A DNA stretch of 64,000 nucleotides from Camellia lanceoleosa (taxonomy: Eukaryota > Streptophyta > Magnoliopsida > Ericales > Theaceae), in NCBI GenBank assembly GCA_025200525.1, contig CM045758.1:169832101-169896100 (forward strand). Reading direction: 5' to 3'. The notes beneath the pieces were generated by a model, which did no database searches, was not told where the DNA came from, and was given only the letters and a program-made list of their open reading frames with translations. Positions 35,261 through 46,640 of the stretch are shown one piece after another (the first letter of the stretch is position 1; the number at the start of each line of letters is the position of its first letter). The position numbers and the translations under genes were made by a program.

Positions 35261-35839
35261 TGGCTCGGGTAATGGAGAGCAGAGGAGATTGATCGAGATC
35301 CTCAACCTTTCATAGCTTTGTGCGGACTTTGCGAGGCCAAACTATATATTGAAGGGTAACTCCACTCGATTATATTGAGAAAAGTGATGGCTCGGCCGAA
35401 GTGACGGTGATGAGGAAGTTACACATCTGAAGCACTTAGTTCGGAAAGTCTTGATGAAGAAGTTCTTAGTGAAAGATGACAACGATGCTGGTTATAGGCA
35501 AAGAAGTGAAGAACGAGAAGCCAATTCATTGGCTTTGATTAAATTCTCATCATTGGATGTAAAAGCAATAGTCCGGAAGATCTGAAACAAGAGAAAGAAG
35601 CCATGACAATTGGTACGTGAACAAGAACAACAACAGTCGGAGATTGACCTTTGGGAAATATTGTGCATTGGACATTGAAACAAGAGTCCGAAATACAAGA
35701 AGAAAGGCGCCTTATGAATGATTTTGTCTATGAGGAAGAAGGTAGAGATGTCGAAATAGAGAGTCTAGAGGCGGAACAAGGTGAAAAGATTGTTTGAAGG
35801 TTGAAGAAACCAAAGAAAGCTCGAATGAATTCTCGACGC

Positions 35840-37900
35840 AGGACCCCTTAGAAGAAGTGAATTTAGGGAAGGTTACGTGCTGACCCACTTACATAAGTAC
35901 TGTTTGAATGCTACGGGCGAGACCCGGTTGTTGGTTGTTTTAAAAAGTACAAGGATTGTTTTGCGTGGTCTTACAACGAACTACGAGTTGGATAGATCAT
36001 TGGTGGAACATAGGCTCCTTTGAAGCCTAATTTCAAGCCATACAAACAAAAACCAAGAAGGATGAGTCGGATGTAATTGAGAAGGTCAAGGAAGAAATTC
36101 TTAGACTACTTAAGGGACTTTATTAGGATGACTAGGTATGTCGAATGGCTATCTAATATTGTGCTGTAGTTAAGAAGAATGGCAAAATGAGGGTATGCAT
36201 CGATTTGGGAACTTAAATCTAGCAACTCCTAAAGATGAATACCCCATGCCTATAGTGGATCTGTTGGTGGGCGATTCAATGAGGGCATCAAGTTTTGTCA
36301 ATGATGGATGGCCACTCTGGTTATAATCAAATATGTATTGCGAGAGGAAGACATCCACAAGGCGACATTCAGATGTCACGGGAATATTGGCACCTTGAAT
36401 GGGTTAAGATGCCATTTGGTGCGAAGAATCTTTGGAGCTACGTGTCGAGAGGGCTATGAACACCATCTTTCATGACCTTATTGGAGGGTATCTAGAATGT
36501 TATATTGATGACATCGTGGTAAAATCGATCCATGGAGAAACACTTGCTTCATTTAGAAGCGACTTTTGAAAGAATGAGGAAGTTCAAGTTGAAACTCAAC
36601 CCTCTTAAATGTGCTTTTGCTGAGTCATCTGGAAATTTCTTGGGTAATGTGGTGCACAAGAAAGGAATACAGATTGATCAGAATAAAGCCAAAGCCATCA
36701 TTGAAGCTAGACCTCCACCAAGTAAGAAAGAATTACAAAGGTTCCTTGGGCGAGTTAATTTTCTTGAAGGTTTATTTCTAACAACTGCAGGAAAACTAAA
36801 GTATTCTCTTCCTTGTTAAAATTTGAAAGATGAAGAGGAATTTGTGTGGACGTGAGCATCAAGCGCTTCGAAGGTATCAAAGCCTACTTGGCCAATCCTC
36901 GATCTTGATGCCACCAAAAGCGAAATAAGCCCTTGAAGTTATACATAGCGGAAGAAGATTCATTGGGAGCGTTCTTGGCCCAAGACAATGAAGAAGGCAA
37001 GGAACAAGCTGTTTATTACCTTAGTAGGTTTTAAATTCTTGTGAATGTAAATACTCATTTGTTGAAAAGTGTGTCTTGCTTTGTATTTTCTTGCAATGAA
37101 ATTAAGATATTATCTTTTACCTACAATTTGTCTTGGTAATTGCAACCACATTTGGTTAAATACATGTTATCTAGACCTATGTTGAGGGAAGAATTGGCAA
37201 ATGGATATTAGCCTTATCGAATTTCATTTAGAATATGTCCCTCAAAAGGCGATAAAGGGCAAGTATTAGCCAATTTTCTAGCGGATCATCCATCTCAAGC
37301 GAGAACCAAGAGGTAATGGAACTTGGTATGGCTAGTGTTGAACCATGGCAAATGTGGTTCGATGGATCGAAAGCCAATGGATTAATTGGAATTGGTATTG
37401 TGATTAAGTCTCCACAAGGGATAGAAACCACACATGGTTTGAGTGGATGAAGCTATTTGTTCCAATAATCGAGTGAATATGAAGCCTTAATAGTAGGACT
37501 AGAAATCCTTATTGGGTTACAAGTACATGCAGTTGACATATTTGGAGACTCCCAATTGGTTGTTAACCAAGTAAAAGGGATTTTCAAGTGTCAAAGCATA
37601 AGCATCCTACCATATTATGTTGTTGCATTACATCTGCTTTCTCAGTTTCAAATAGCGAATGTAACTTATGTTCCAAGATTCTTGAACAGTAGAGCTAATG
37701 ATGTGGCTCAGAAAGCTTCGAACTTCAAGAGAAGGGATAGTACCCAAAGGGATATAAGCCAAGCAACATATCAAAGACTAATTCAACCTTTGAATAAAAG
37801 GAATGTGATCTTGGAAGTCAATCATAATGACTCACAAGAACGAGGATTGGAGGCATCCAATTATGCGATGTTGGTAGTCCATCTTCAAAAGCAATGAGGA
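35840..37900 (+). pseudogene. RT and RNase H of element 3, frame-broken
   Basis: The RT palm region reads CYIDDIVVKS with an intact YIDD box at 36501-36515. The following frame 36532-36819 holds FKLKLNPLKCAFA and KELQRFLGRVNFL of the RT thumb/connection. RNase H appears near 37349 (MWFDGSKANG), with a GDSQLVVNQVKG block near 37545 and a FLNSRANDVAQKAS block near 37680. Frames change repeatedly between these blocks. Confidence 0.78.
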
Positions 37901-38139
37901 AAATCAAATTGATCTATGCAATATATAGTATATGATAATGCTTTATACAAAAGGGAGGAGATGGCTTATTATTGGAGTGTTTGGGTCCAAAAGAAGCATT
38001 ATGACTATGGTGAGGTTCACGAAGGCATTTGTGGTGCTCATCGACTGGTGTAAAGATGAGATGGTTGCTTGAAGGCATTCCTATTATTGGCCAACTATTC
38101 TAAAAGATTGCATAGAATATGCAAAGGGTGCGAGCATGC

Positions 38140-39090
38140 CAAAAACATGGCACAATAAGACATGTGCCCATAAGCGACCTCATGCGATAGTGAAGCCTTG
38201 GCCATTCGGAGGATGGGCCATGGACATGATAGGTAAAATTCATCCACCTTCTTGAAACATCATTGTTTCATTCTAGTGGCTCTTGATTACTTCACTAAAT
38301 GGGTTGAAGCCAAGCCATATAAGGTCAGTAGACCGCAGAGGTCATTGGGTTTATTAAAGACTTGATCCATAGGTTTGGCATTCCACAAACCATAACAGTT
38401 GATAATGGGCTGTGTTTGATGGGAAAATGGTGAAATCCTTTGTGGCGAGTTTGGGATTAGTCTTATTAATTCCACTCCCTATTATGCACGCGAATAGCGG
38501 TCAAGTGAATCATCTAATAAATCCTTGAAAAAGGAATACAAAAGATGGTGGAAGATAATCCTAGGGATTGGCATAACCTATTGTTGGATGTTTTATGGGC
38601 TTCTGAGAACTTCCCCAAGATCGAGCATGTGAGTCACTCCTTATGCCTTAGTATACAGACACGATGCGGTGTTACTGTGGAAATTAATGTTAAATCTTTG
38701 AGGTAAGATGTCAAGATCAATTAGAATCTGAGCAATATCATCAAAGCATGTGCACGGAATTGGAAGACATAGATGAAGCAAGGATTTTGGCATTAAATAG
38801 CATTCTTTTTCAAAAGAAGAAAGCGACCAAGAATTATAACAAGAAAGTCAAGCATATTGGCTTTGATGAATGTGATTTGGTGTAGAAAACTATACTCCCC
38901 ATAGGGTTTAAAAGCCATCACTTGGGCAAATGGTCACCTAATTGGGAAGGACCATATCAAGTTCATAGAGTTTTGCCTTTTGGGCCATACCATTTAAGAA
39001 ATTTGAATGGTTATGTACATCCCAAAAAGATTAATGGCGGATATTTGAAGCCTTATTTTCCAACCATTTGGGAAACACAAGGAATAGAAT
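38140..39090 (+). pseudogene. Integrase of element 3, frame-broken
   Basis: The first catalytic Asp lies in AMDMIGK (near 38217), followed by FILVALDYFTKWVEAKPYK, and the second Asp in TVDNG (near 38397). The expected third acidic residue in a GQVEA-type motif is lost, because the text reads GGTCAAGTGAATCATC near 38500. The C-terminal end has LGKWSPNWEGPYQVH, then NLNGYVHPKKINGGYLKPYF, and a stop near 39090. Confidence 0.78.
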
Positions 39091-39672
39091 AAACATTGAA
39101 TACAAAAACATGAGATTACTCAAAGGATAGACAAAACTTGTTCTTTCATAAAGAATTGAATACATTATGCCATAGATTGGCCGAAGTCATTACAATGTCT
39201 TAATTGTTTTTGTACAGGATTTCCTATTGCTAAGTGATGGGAATAGTTCTATAGTGTAGCCATGTCCTTTTCACGATCACCAACTCTTGGTTAATGTCTG
39301 CAATTTGGTGTCGATTCGACCCAAGGCTCGGTTTATTATGACTAATTCCTCCTCGATTGGGCCTTCTTCTCCTAACGGTTGGAGTCGAAACTTGGAATCG
39401 GAGGAATGTTGTTCCTTGAGTTCGATACCTTGGTATGCACTTGAGAAACAAAACTCGATCCTCGGTGGGTTTCATCTGCAACCTTAGCGACTTGACAAAT
39501 GTTGAGGTAAAATCGATGGTGGTGCTGCTTGAGATAGATGACTTGAGACATTCAAGCTAGACTTTCGACAATATTACAACATTGAAGGAACCCATTTACG
39601 ATAGTAGGCCTTTGTAGAGCTTCAAAGGAATCCTCGAAAAAGAATTTAGCAGTTCTAGACATGTGTCTATGT
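39091..39672. other. Spacer between pol and antisense PMD gene of element 3
   Basis: Convergent 3' ends of pol (plus) and the PMD gene (minus). No gene of its own is visible; the short frames here have no family pattern. Confidence 0.45.
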
Positions 39673-42478
39673 CTATTGAAGGCCTGAAGGATGGTTCTTT
39701 GGAGGAAGAATTCTCAAAATCTCCAATAAGGAGTCGGCCAAGACTAATGGCTCACCAAGACTAAAGGATGGAGAACTAGAAGATATGTCGAAAAGACTAG
39801 CCTGTCTTGCTTCGAAGATGTCTACTTCATCCCTAGACATGAAGGGCATAGAGAGTATGGTAGTGGAAGACACAGAGGGCTGCATGGGGATGGGAGAAAT
39901 GGATGGAGCGTCTTTGGCAGCTTCTATAGTCTTAGCCACCAATGAATCAAGCGAAGAGGGGCTGGAGATAGGCATAGGTGGTGAACCATGAATTGGGGAA
40001 CTACCAGCACTCTCTGTAGAAGAATTAATTGCCATCAGAGATGGAAGGGCAACTGAAATCTCCGTGAAGGAAGGAAGAAGGGCAAGGCTCGAAGAAGAAG
40101 TGGACTGAGGAAAATCAAAAGTTAAAAAAGGAATATATGGTTCTAAGCCAAGGAAAAGAGAAGCAGGGATGCTTAGATTCAAAGAAGGCATATCAAATAG
40201 AGGAAGCGTGAGTTGGATGGTTTTCATACGTTGCATTTGGTCAGTTTCAACTGGAAACAAAGGAGGCTTCGCCGGAAAAATGAAAGCAGTAGCTGTTGCT
40301 GCAAGAGGAAGAAGTACAAAAGATTGTTAGAATTCAGTATGTAAAAGATGGCTAAAGGAAAAATAGTGGAAGTGTGAAAGAAATTACTTGTTTCAGAAGC
40401 ACTGGCACTAATGAGAGAGTCGCGGAGGGAATGATGTGTGACACTTTGATGTTTTCTCATTATTTCCCTTTGTAATGCATCAACAGCAGCAGTTTCTTCC
40501 CTTAAACTTTGTTGTTGCCGTCTCTTCTCGGCTCTCTCGAAGACAATTATTGTTTTAGAATGTTCCTGCTCTACTACCTTGACAAATGTCTCATGAATGG
40601 GATTTTCCATCAAGTCGAGTTGAAGCGCCATCTTTCTTTTCTTTCCTATTATTTGAGCAAGTGTCTCGTAATCAGAATCCTCGTCGAGAATCGAAGAGAG
40701 GCATCAAAATCGGAAGAAGGAGCGATAATCTTTCTTCTCCTTTTTCTTTGAGTCAGCAATGTCTGCTCATCAATTATCTTTTCAGTTCTTTTAATCTGAG
40801 ATTTAGGTTCCCCAGAAGGAAACTCTTCTTCTGTTTCCTTAACAGCCGTCTCCTCATGAACCACATCAGGCACATTTTCCTCTTTATTAAGGCTCGAGTG
40901 ACTCTGAGAGGAGTTGAAGTAATAGGAACAGATTGAGTTGTAGGAGGAACAGTGGAAGGAGTGACAATTTCAGTGCTTTTGGATCGGGACACATCTAACA
41001 TTTTCAGTCGATCTTGAGGAGAAATGGCTAAGTACACTTCCATGTTGCTCACCCACCAGTTTTGGTATCTCTTCAAAAAGTGCCTTGAGGATGAAAGGGT
41101 GTATTCAAAATTGGCTAAGTCATCTATAAATTTGAAAGTTGCCTCTTCTAGCCTTGATTTTCGAACTTTCAAATCTCTCTTGGCAAGGGATAAGTTGGTG
41201 TTACTACAAAGGGGTATTGGAACTCCTTGTGTAAGACCAAACTGTCTAGCGAATTGAGCAGGACAGTAAGGCTCAGCTATGCATTTATAAGCCCTGGGGT
41301 TCAAGGTTCCAATAAACAGTTCTCTAGGAATCAGAATGGAAGCCCATATGTTTTTATGAATGGGGAGGGTCTGAGCTCACTTTCGAAAGTGACTCAACCA
41401 AGTTGGGCCTACATCGCTTCGAAAGGACGGAAACGATGACTAGGAAGGGAAGTTGGCAGCTCATAAAAGAAGGAGAAGTAAAAGGCAAAGGTAGAGGGAT
41501 AAAGTGAAGCATTGGCCAGTCTCATACCATGAGTAAAAGAGTGTAATCCATGAAATTTGAGACATTTGGATTGCAATTCAGTGAAATAGGCAAAAAGCCA
41601 AAGCTGAAGGATCCAGAATGGCCCCCCTTGATTGGCATCTAAAGGTTTCTCACAAAAGAGGGAGCAAACTCTATAAACGTGGCCTAGGACATATGGAGCT
41701 AAGGCTACTCTTTTTTGTAAGACAAAGGCTTTGGCAAGAGGAGCAAATTCAGGCATGATTCTTTGGGAGGAAGTACAGAATAGGAATTTGCAAAGCCAAT
41801 ATAATAAGAAGGAGAAAAATTCCCTATCAGTTACTGGACCTTCCCTTTTGTTTTCAGTCTTAACAAAATCACTGTAAGATGAGGTAAGAGAGGGAAGGGA
41901 GAAAGGAACTGTTAAATCGGGGAAATCTGGGGTAATGGGAGTGCCGATAGGGGATATCCCTAGAAGGTGACAGATGTCAAGAACGGTAGGAGCCATCATC
42001 CCACACTTAAATTGAAAGAAATTAAAGATGGGATTCCAAAAGCATAAGGCGAGGAATTAAGAAAGGGTCTTCAGGATAGTTACCTGGATAATCGAAGAGC
42101 ATCAAGAAGACAAAGCCCTTGAAGGTCTAGCGCCCTAGCAGGGACAACTCGATCGTACCATTCCTGCCATTCTGGTCTCATCGTGGGCCAACATCGGTGG
42201 GGACGATTGATTCTCCAAATTTTTCCAAAGATTACTTTCAGAAGAAGATGTTGATCCTCCAGGCGGGGATATAGGGCAGGAAGTTCAGTAAGAGTCTCTT
42301 TGAATATTGGCCCAAGCACGTAATCTTGCTGTTCATGACGACGAGGGATAAAGATACGCCCATCGATAGCACTTTTCTGCCCAGCCTTGTATTTCTCACA
42401 TTCTGTGTCGATAAGCCTTTTCAAGACCACAGATGGGCTTAGACGCTCTATGGTTGGGATTTTTGAGGAAGAAGCCAT
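39673..42478 (-). pseudogene. Antisense PMD gene carried by element 3, spliced
   Basis: Minus-strand gene starting MASSSKIPTIERLSPS at 42478. Exon 1 runs to about 42084 (GTAACT donor at 42083) and includes WQEWYDRVVPAR. The next exon (about 42005-41409) has the PMD pattern: MMAPTVLDICHLLGISP, FFSFLLYWLCKFLFC and GGPFWILQLWLFAYF. The frame 41304-40774 continues with YCPAQFARQFGLTQGVP. The frame 40631-40388 is a Gln/Glu-rich helix-like segment, then an intron 40387-40299 (GTAATT...TTGCAG), and a last exon to 39673 rich in Ser/Pro. The join between exons 1 and 2 is one base out of phase, and about 41409-41304 is frame-broken, so this copy is damaged. Orientation is opposite to gag-pol. The closest host relatives are MAIN/MAIL1-type PMD proteins. 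Confidence 0.72.
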
Positions 42479-43347
42479 TGAAGATTGATAAGGGTTTGTA
42501 TGATAAGAGCAAGTGATTTCAGAACATAAAACAAAGGGGGCTTTTAAAAGGTTTCGTGTCTGAACATATAGGGCATAAATCGTTAAGTACTAAAAATACG
42601 AATACGAGGAGCCTTTGCCGATATTAATGGTTTTGGAGGGAAAAGTATATTTCGGATGTCGACAACAGCTTCGAAGTGGGGTATATGGCTTCGAAGCCAG
42701 TTATGGCTCCAAGAAATCAAGTAAGATGGCTTCGAAATACAGAATCTGGCTTCGAAGTATATTACATGTTTGGAGACGTTCAGATGCTTGAGTATTGGTT
42801 TATTTCAAAAGGTTTAAAGACCTGTTTGAGGAACATTATTGAAAGTAATGATCTTTAAAGCAAAGCTTAGAAACCAAACATTGGTTTTTACAAAGGAGAT
42901 TGTCCATTGAATTAGGACAGCACAAGCTACTTTTTAAAGCAAGAAGTGGTCAATTTAAAATTGATTGACTATAATAGCTATGACCATGCATTGGTTATAA
43001 TTAGCTTTGAAAAGTAAAGTTGTTAAGTTCGAAACACTATTTTTAGATAATATTGACCAAAATTGTCAATTTTTACTCCATAAGTTGGAAAAAGACATAT
43101 TGGTTTCTTTTAGTGTTTCATTAAAGACAAGTAAGTCCAAATTCGAAGGATGAGATTATTTAATTTAAGGTTGTAAGTTGGCTTTTAAAATAAGAAGAAA
43201 CAGAGTCAAACAATGTCAAGTACAGAAGACTTTGCTTTTCATTAGAGCCAAGACAATTACATTAAATAATCTTATTTGGGTACAAATTCAAGTTCATAAA
43301 ATAAGGAATAGAATAAATTACAAGATCATGAAATTTCCCAACAATGA
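42479..43347. other. Spacer between the two antisense genes of element 3
   Basis: AT-rich, no gene. Near 42660-42760 the phrase GGCTTCGAA recurs three or four times. It could serve as promoter region for the PMD gene starting at 42478, but no clear TATA box was found. Confidence 0.4.
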
Positions 43348-44760
43348 TCAATGAATATTTGTTCTTTCTTTATTATGTCTTCCATCTCTTCCAAAGTTGG
43401 TTTGCATGAGTTGATGTGCTCTCACTTCATATCTGACTCTTGACCTTTGCTTCAAAAGCCTCCTCCTCGATTTTTGTTCCAACTCATCTATAACTAAATC
43501 ATCCCAATACAGAATCCTTATTCTTGAAGTCTTCAAAGTCTTCAATGAAGTTTTCTGCTTCGTATTGAGCATGAATTCGAAGAGATGAAAGTTGATCCAA
43601 AGACTGAGTGGTGACTTTGGAATTTCGATGCCAATGGAGGAGTACTGGAAGTTGATCCAGGAACAGTGAAGTTCTGCTTGGGCGATAGGATTAAGGATAT
43701 GGCCTCTGGTCAGAATATCACAGGCCCATTGGAAGTTCTTAAGAGGAATGACATCCTCAAGAACATTAAAGGGTAGGTGAGAAAAAGCTGCAAGCAGAAG
43801 TTGAGCTTCTTTCCGCTCAGATGGAGTTGGAGATGATGGAGGTTTGTAAGGGGGGAAGGTTTTGTCCATTGGAAGAGCAAGCTTTAACTTCTCTATCCAA
43901 GAAAGAGTGGGAGGAGGAGAAGGAGTAGATGGTTCTGCTTCAAAAGAAAAAGAAGATGTGGATGCCTCTAGTCTAGAGGATGAAGAAGGTGTGGATGCTT
44001 CCATTTCAGAAGACGGAGAAGAAAAAGTGGTCGCTTCGATTGGGGGAGATGACACAGGAATGGGAGGAACAAAGGCATTAATATAGTTAAGCCAGTCAGA
44101 AGAACAAATCTGTGCTTTTTTGGCTAAAAATGAAGGGGTATATCCTTGTGTTTCTTCCAAACACCGGCAGGTGCATTGCTCTGTGGGCATGGAGGATGTA
44201 TACCAAGCTACAAGCAAATTCTCTTCTAAAGCTGCGTCGAAAGTCGATGGGCACGTAAGGATAAACCACCGAGCTTGGCGTCGGAAGGAAAATCCAAGGG
44301 GTCAAGAATTCAATAAAATGATGATTGATCCGTTCCTCAAATCCTGTGACTCGGAGCGAGACGATTCGTCATCAGAAGATGAAGCTTCATCCCAAGCGAA
44401 GGTTGTGAAGAAGAATTTCCTAATTCCATGTTTGCAATTTGTTGAAGCAAAGGCTTGAAAGTTGTTTGTTCAAAGTGTGAGGAGAATTTAGAGGAAGAAC
44501 TTCTCAGATCGACAAGTTCGTGAGACCGAAGGATTGAGGGCAATGTGTTCGTAGTCCAAAGGTTGATAATCTGCGAAAGCTTCCATGACCTGGATATAGA
44601 AAGGCGGGTAAAGGTAGCTAATAAATGCGTGGAGATTCTTTCGAGGGGAAATAGCATTACTCAATGGCTCTTCGTATGCTCGATCGTTAGAGTGAGAAGG
44701 TGATTGAGTCATGATCCGTTCGAATGCTGAAGGAATTGGAACGTCCAACAAAGTTAAGGG
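43348..44760 (-). pseudogene. Second antisense ORF of element 3, unrecognised
   Basis: The main frame 44217-43348 (289 codons) holds a start-proximal QGYTPSFLAKKAQICSSDWL segment and a Ser/Pro/Glu-rich repeat linker (EAST-type words, residues about 60-105). A structured-looking end follows with LLLAAFSHLPFNVLEDV and LWINFHLFEFML, then a basic C-terminus. Frames just upstream (44751-44488, 44457-44337) add PPFYIQVMEAFADYQP and SRSHELVDLRSSS-like pieces, so the ancestral protein probably began near 44760. I do not recognise the family. It lies 140 bp from the 3' LTR and runs opposite to pol, in tandem with the PMD gene. Confidence 0.5.
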
Positions 44761-44886
44761 TTAATGCAAATGATCACCAAAATAGGTGACGGTTGTGTTC
44801 CCTGAACATAGGTTCTGTGCACGTTCCAAAAAAGCGAGGGAAAAGTTTTTGATTCACTAATATTTCCAAGTATTGGGTATATTAGT

Positions 44887-44897
44887 GCGGGGGGTAA
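44887..44897 (+). other. Polypurine tract of element 3
   Basis: GCGGGGGGTAA directly before the TG of the 3' LTR, the standard place for plus-strand priming. Confidence 0.6.
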
Positions 44898-45653
44898 TGT
44901 TGGCTACATATTTTGTAAAAGCCAATTACAATTCGACACGTGGCAGGATGAGGGTATTATTGGAAGATGATTTTAATCTTAAATCTCAATCGCATTGCGT
45001 GGCAATAAGTATTGGTTCTCAAATGGTGCGAGTAGCACTAGATCGGGAATGAGATACAAGGTGGCGTGGCTTCAACGGTTACCTTTATTCAAATTCGAAG
45101 GAGGGAAGTCCAACCGCAAGTGATGGCATAGTGGGACTATTTCTAAGGTAACATGATCACGATCATGGAGGAAGCGTGACGGTTCAAGTGCGATTCGAAG
45201 GTCATCCCTAACAAGTATAAATAGCGGAAGTTCGAAAAGAGCCCCAGACTCAGATCATATAAACCGCTTTTATCAGATTTTTCCTTTCGGTTTACCTTTC
45301 TGTACTTTAAATACTTGTTCTTTAAATACCGTGACGTACTTCAATTCATAGGAGTAGTTTTCAAGTAAATTCAAGTAAACCGTTGTCAGAACTTCCTCAA
45401 GGTTGAGTTTGGACAATTGTAAGTGTTTATGTTAATGAAATACTTCAATTGCTCTTAATATTACTTGTCATTTTTCTTAATTTCTCCTAAAAGTCAAGCC
45501 ACCAAGAAAAGTCCTCTTCATTGAAATTTGAAAGAACTAAAACATAGTCGCCTGATAATTGATTGGCAATTATAATTTCTGTAAGGACTGATTGATCCTT
45601 GCTGGCACGCTCGCATTTACAAATCTACCCTTTGAAAAGCCAAAAAGCCAACA
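44898..45653 (+). repeat. 3' LTR of element 3 (756 bp)
   Basis: Same ends as the left LTR, with TATAAATA at 45216-45223. The differences from the left copy are clustered in short patches (for example TCGTACACG against TCGCATTGCG). Confidence 0.95.
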
Positions 45654-46524
45654 CCGCCTGTGGGTTGTCCTCCCGCTCAGTATAATTCCCCATCGTTGGC
45701 AAGATCACCGCTTCTCGATACAGATGAGTTGGTTGAACCACCACTACCACTTCCACCGCCGCCAAACAAGAGCACTCCTACGAGTGGCGGAGCAACCCCG
45801 AGAATGTCACTAACACCACGGTTCATATCTCCATTGGGGAGTCCGATAAGGAGGGCTTTGCATCTCACAAAGCTTGATCCTCGGGATGCTTGGCTACCCA
45901 TCACCGAGTCACGGAATGGCAACGCTTACTATCCGCTTTCCCCACTCTCTGCAGCGGGATTGGGGTTCAAGCTCTTGCTCTCCCTGTCGCCTTCACCATC
46001 CTTGGCTGGTAAAACTAACTAAAAGTTTGTCTTTCCTAACATTATTTTGAAAAAATTCAGTATTCACCTCACCTCCTTAAGATTTTATTTTTTTCTGAAA
46101 AATAGTAGTGGTAATATAGGTTGTAATGTATAAATTTTTTTTTGGTTACATGCATGTTCTTCCTCCTCAAATTAGAATTATACCCATCCATGCACATAAT
46201 TGGCCGACATGTATTAAATTTGTCTCTCTGATGCCGATATACCCAATATACAGGTTAGAATGAAAATTGCATGCATATCAGTCCATTCTCAATGTGAATT
46301 GATTCGTTGCCGATTCACATTCAATATAGCAAGTCAATTGTTCTATAACCCTTCTTTTTTTGCTACTAATAATTCTAAAAACTTGACCACCACAATACTC
46401 GATTCCCAATATATATCTCTTGATATTTCCGGTATCATTACACTATACATCTCTTGATACTACTATTTAAAGTATCCATTTGTGCTAGTTAGTTCACTAT
46501 TTCGGAAGCACAAGTTATATTTTG

Positions 46525-46640
46525 AGGAAATTACAAGACATGGAAAGTGGGAATTTTGTTTATGCAACTTTTGGTATGTTTTTTGCGTAGAAAAAATTGC
46601 ATCACTCGTATATTTGTAATTATTTTTTAGTTTTTTACAC
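46525..46640 (+). repeat. Dispersed repeat in transporter intron 1
   Basis: AATTACAAGACATGGAAAGTGG followed by TTTTTTGCGTAGAAAAAA and TATATTTGTAATTATTTTT matches, diverged, the block at 29644-29850. Family unknown. Confidence 0.45.

Larger units (their letters stand above)
30689..45653 (+). mobile_element. Complete gypsy LTR retrotransposon (element 3) inside the transporter exon
   Basis: Both LTRs open TGTTGGC and close GCCAACA: 30689-31443 and 44898-45653. The 5-bp host duplication CCGCC flanks it at 30684-30688 and 45654-45658. Internal order on the plus strand: PBS, gag, protease, RT, RNase H and integrase to about 39090. After these come minus-strand genes (PMD type 42478-39673, unknown 44760-43348), then a purine tract and the 3' LTR. 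Gag and pol carry many short indels. Protease-RT-RNase H-integrase order marks it as Ty3/gypsy; antisense ORFs before the 3' LTR suggest the Tat lineage. Confidence 0.95.

Noticed and set aside
45592..45813. ORF running from the 3' LTR into transporter exon 1
   Set aside because: Composite frame made by the insertion junction; the true exon frame is the one with DPRDAWLPITESRNG.
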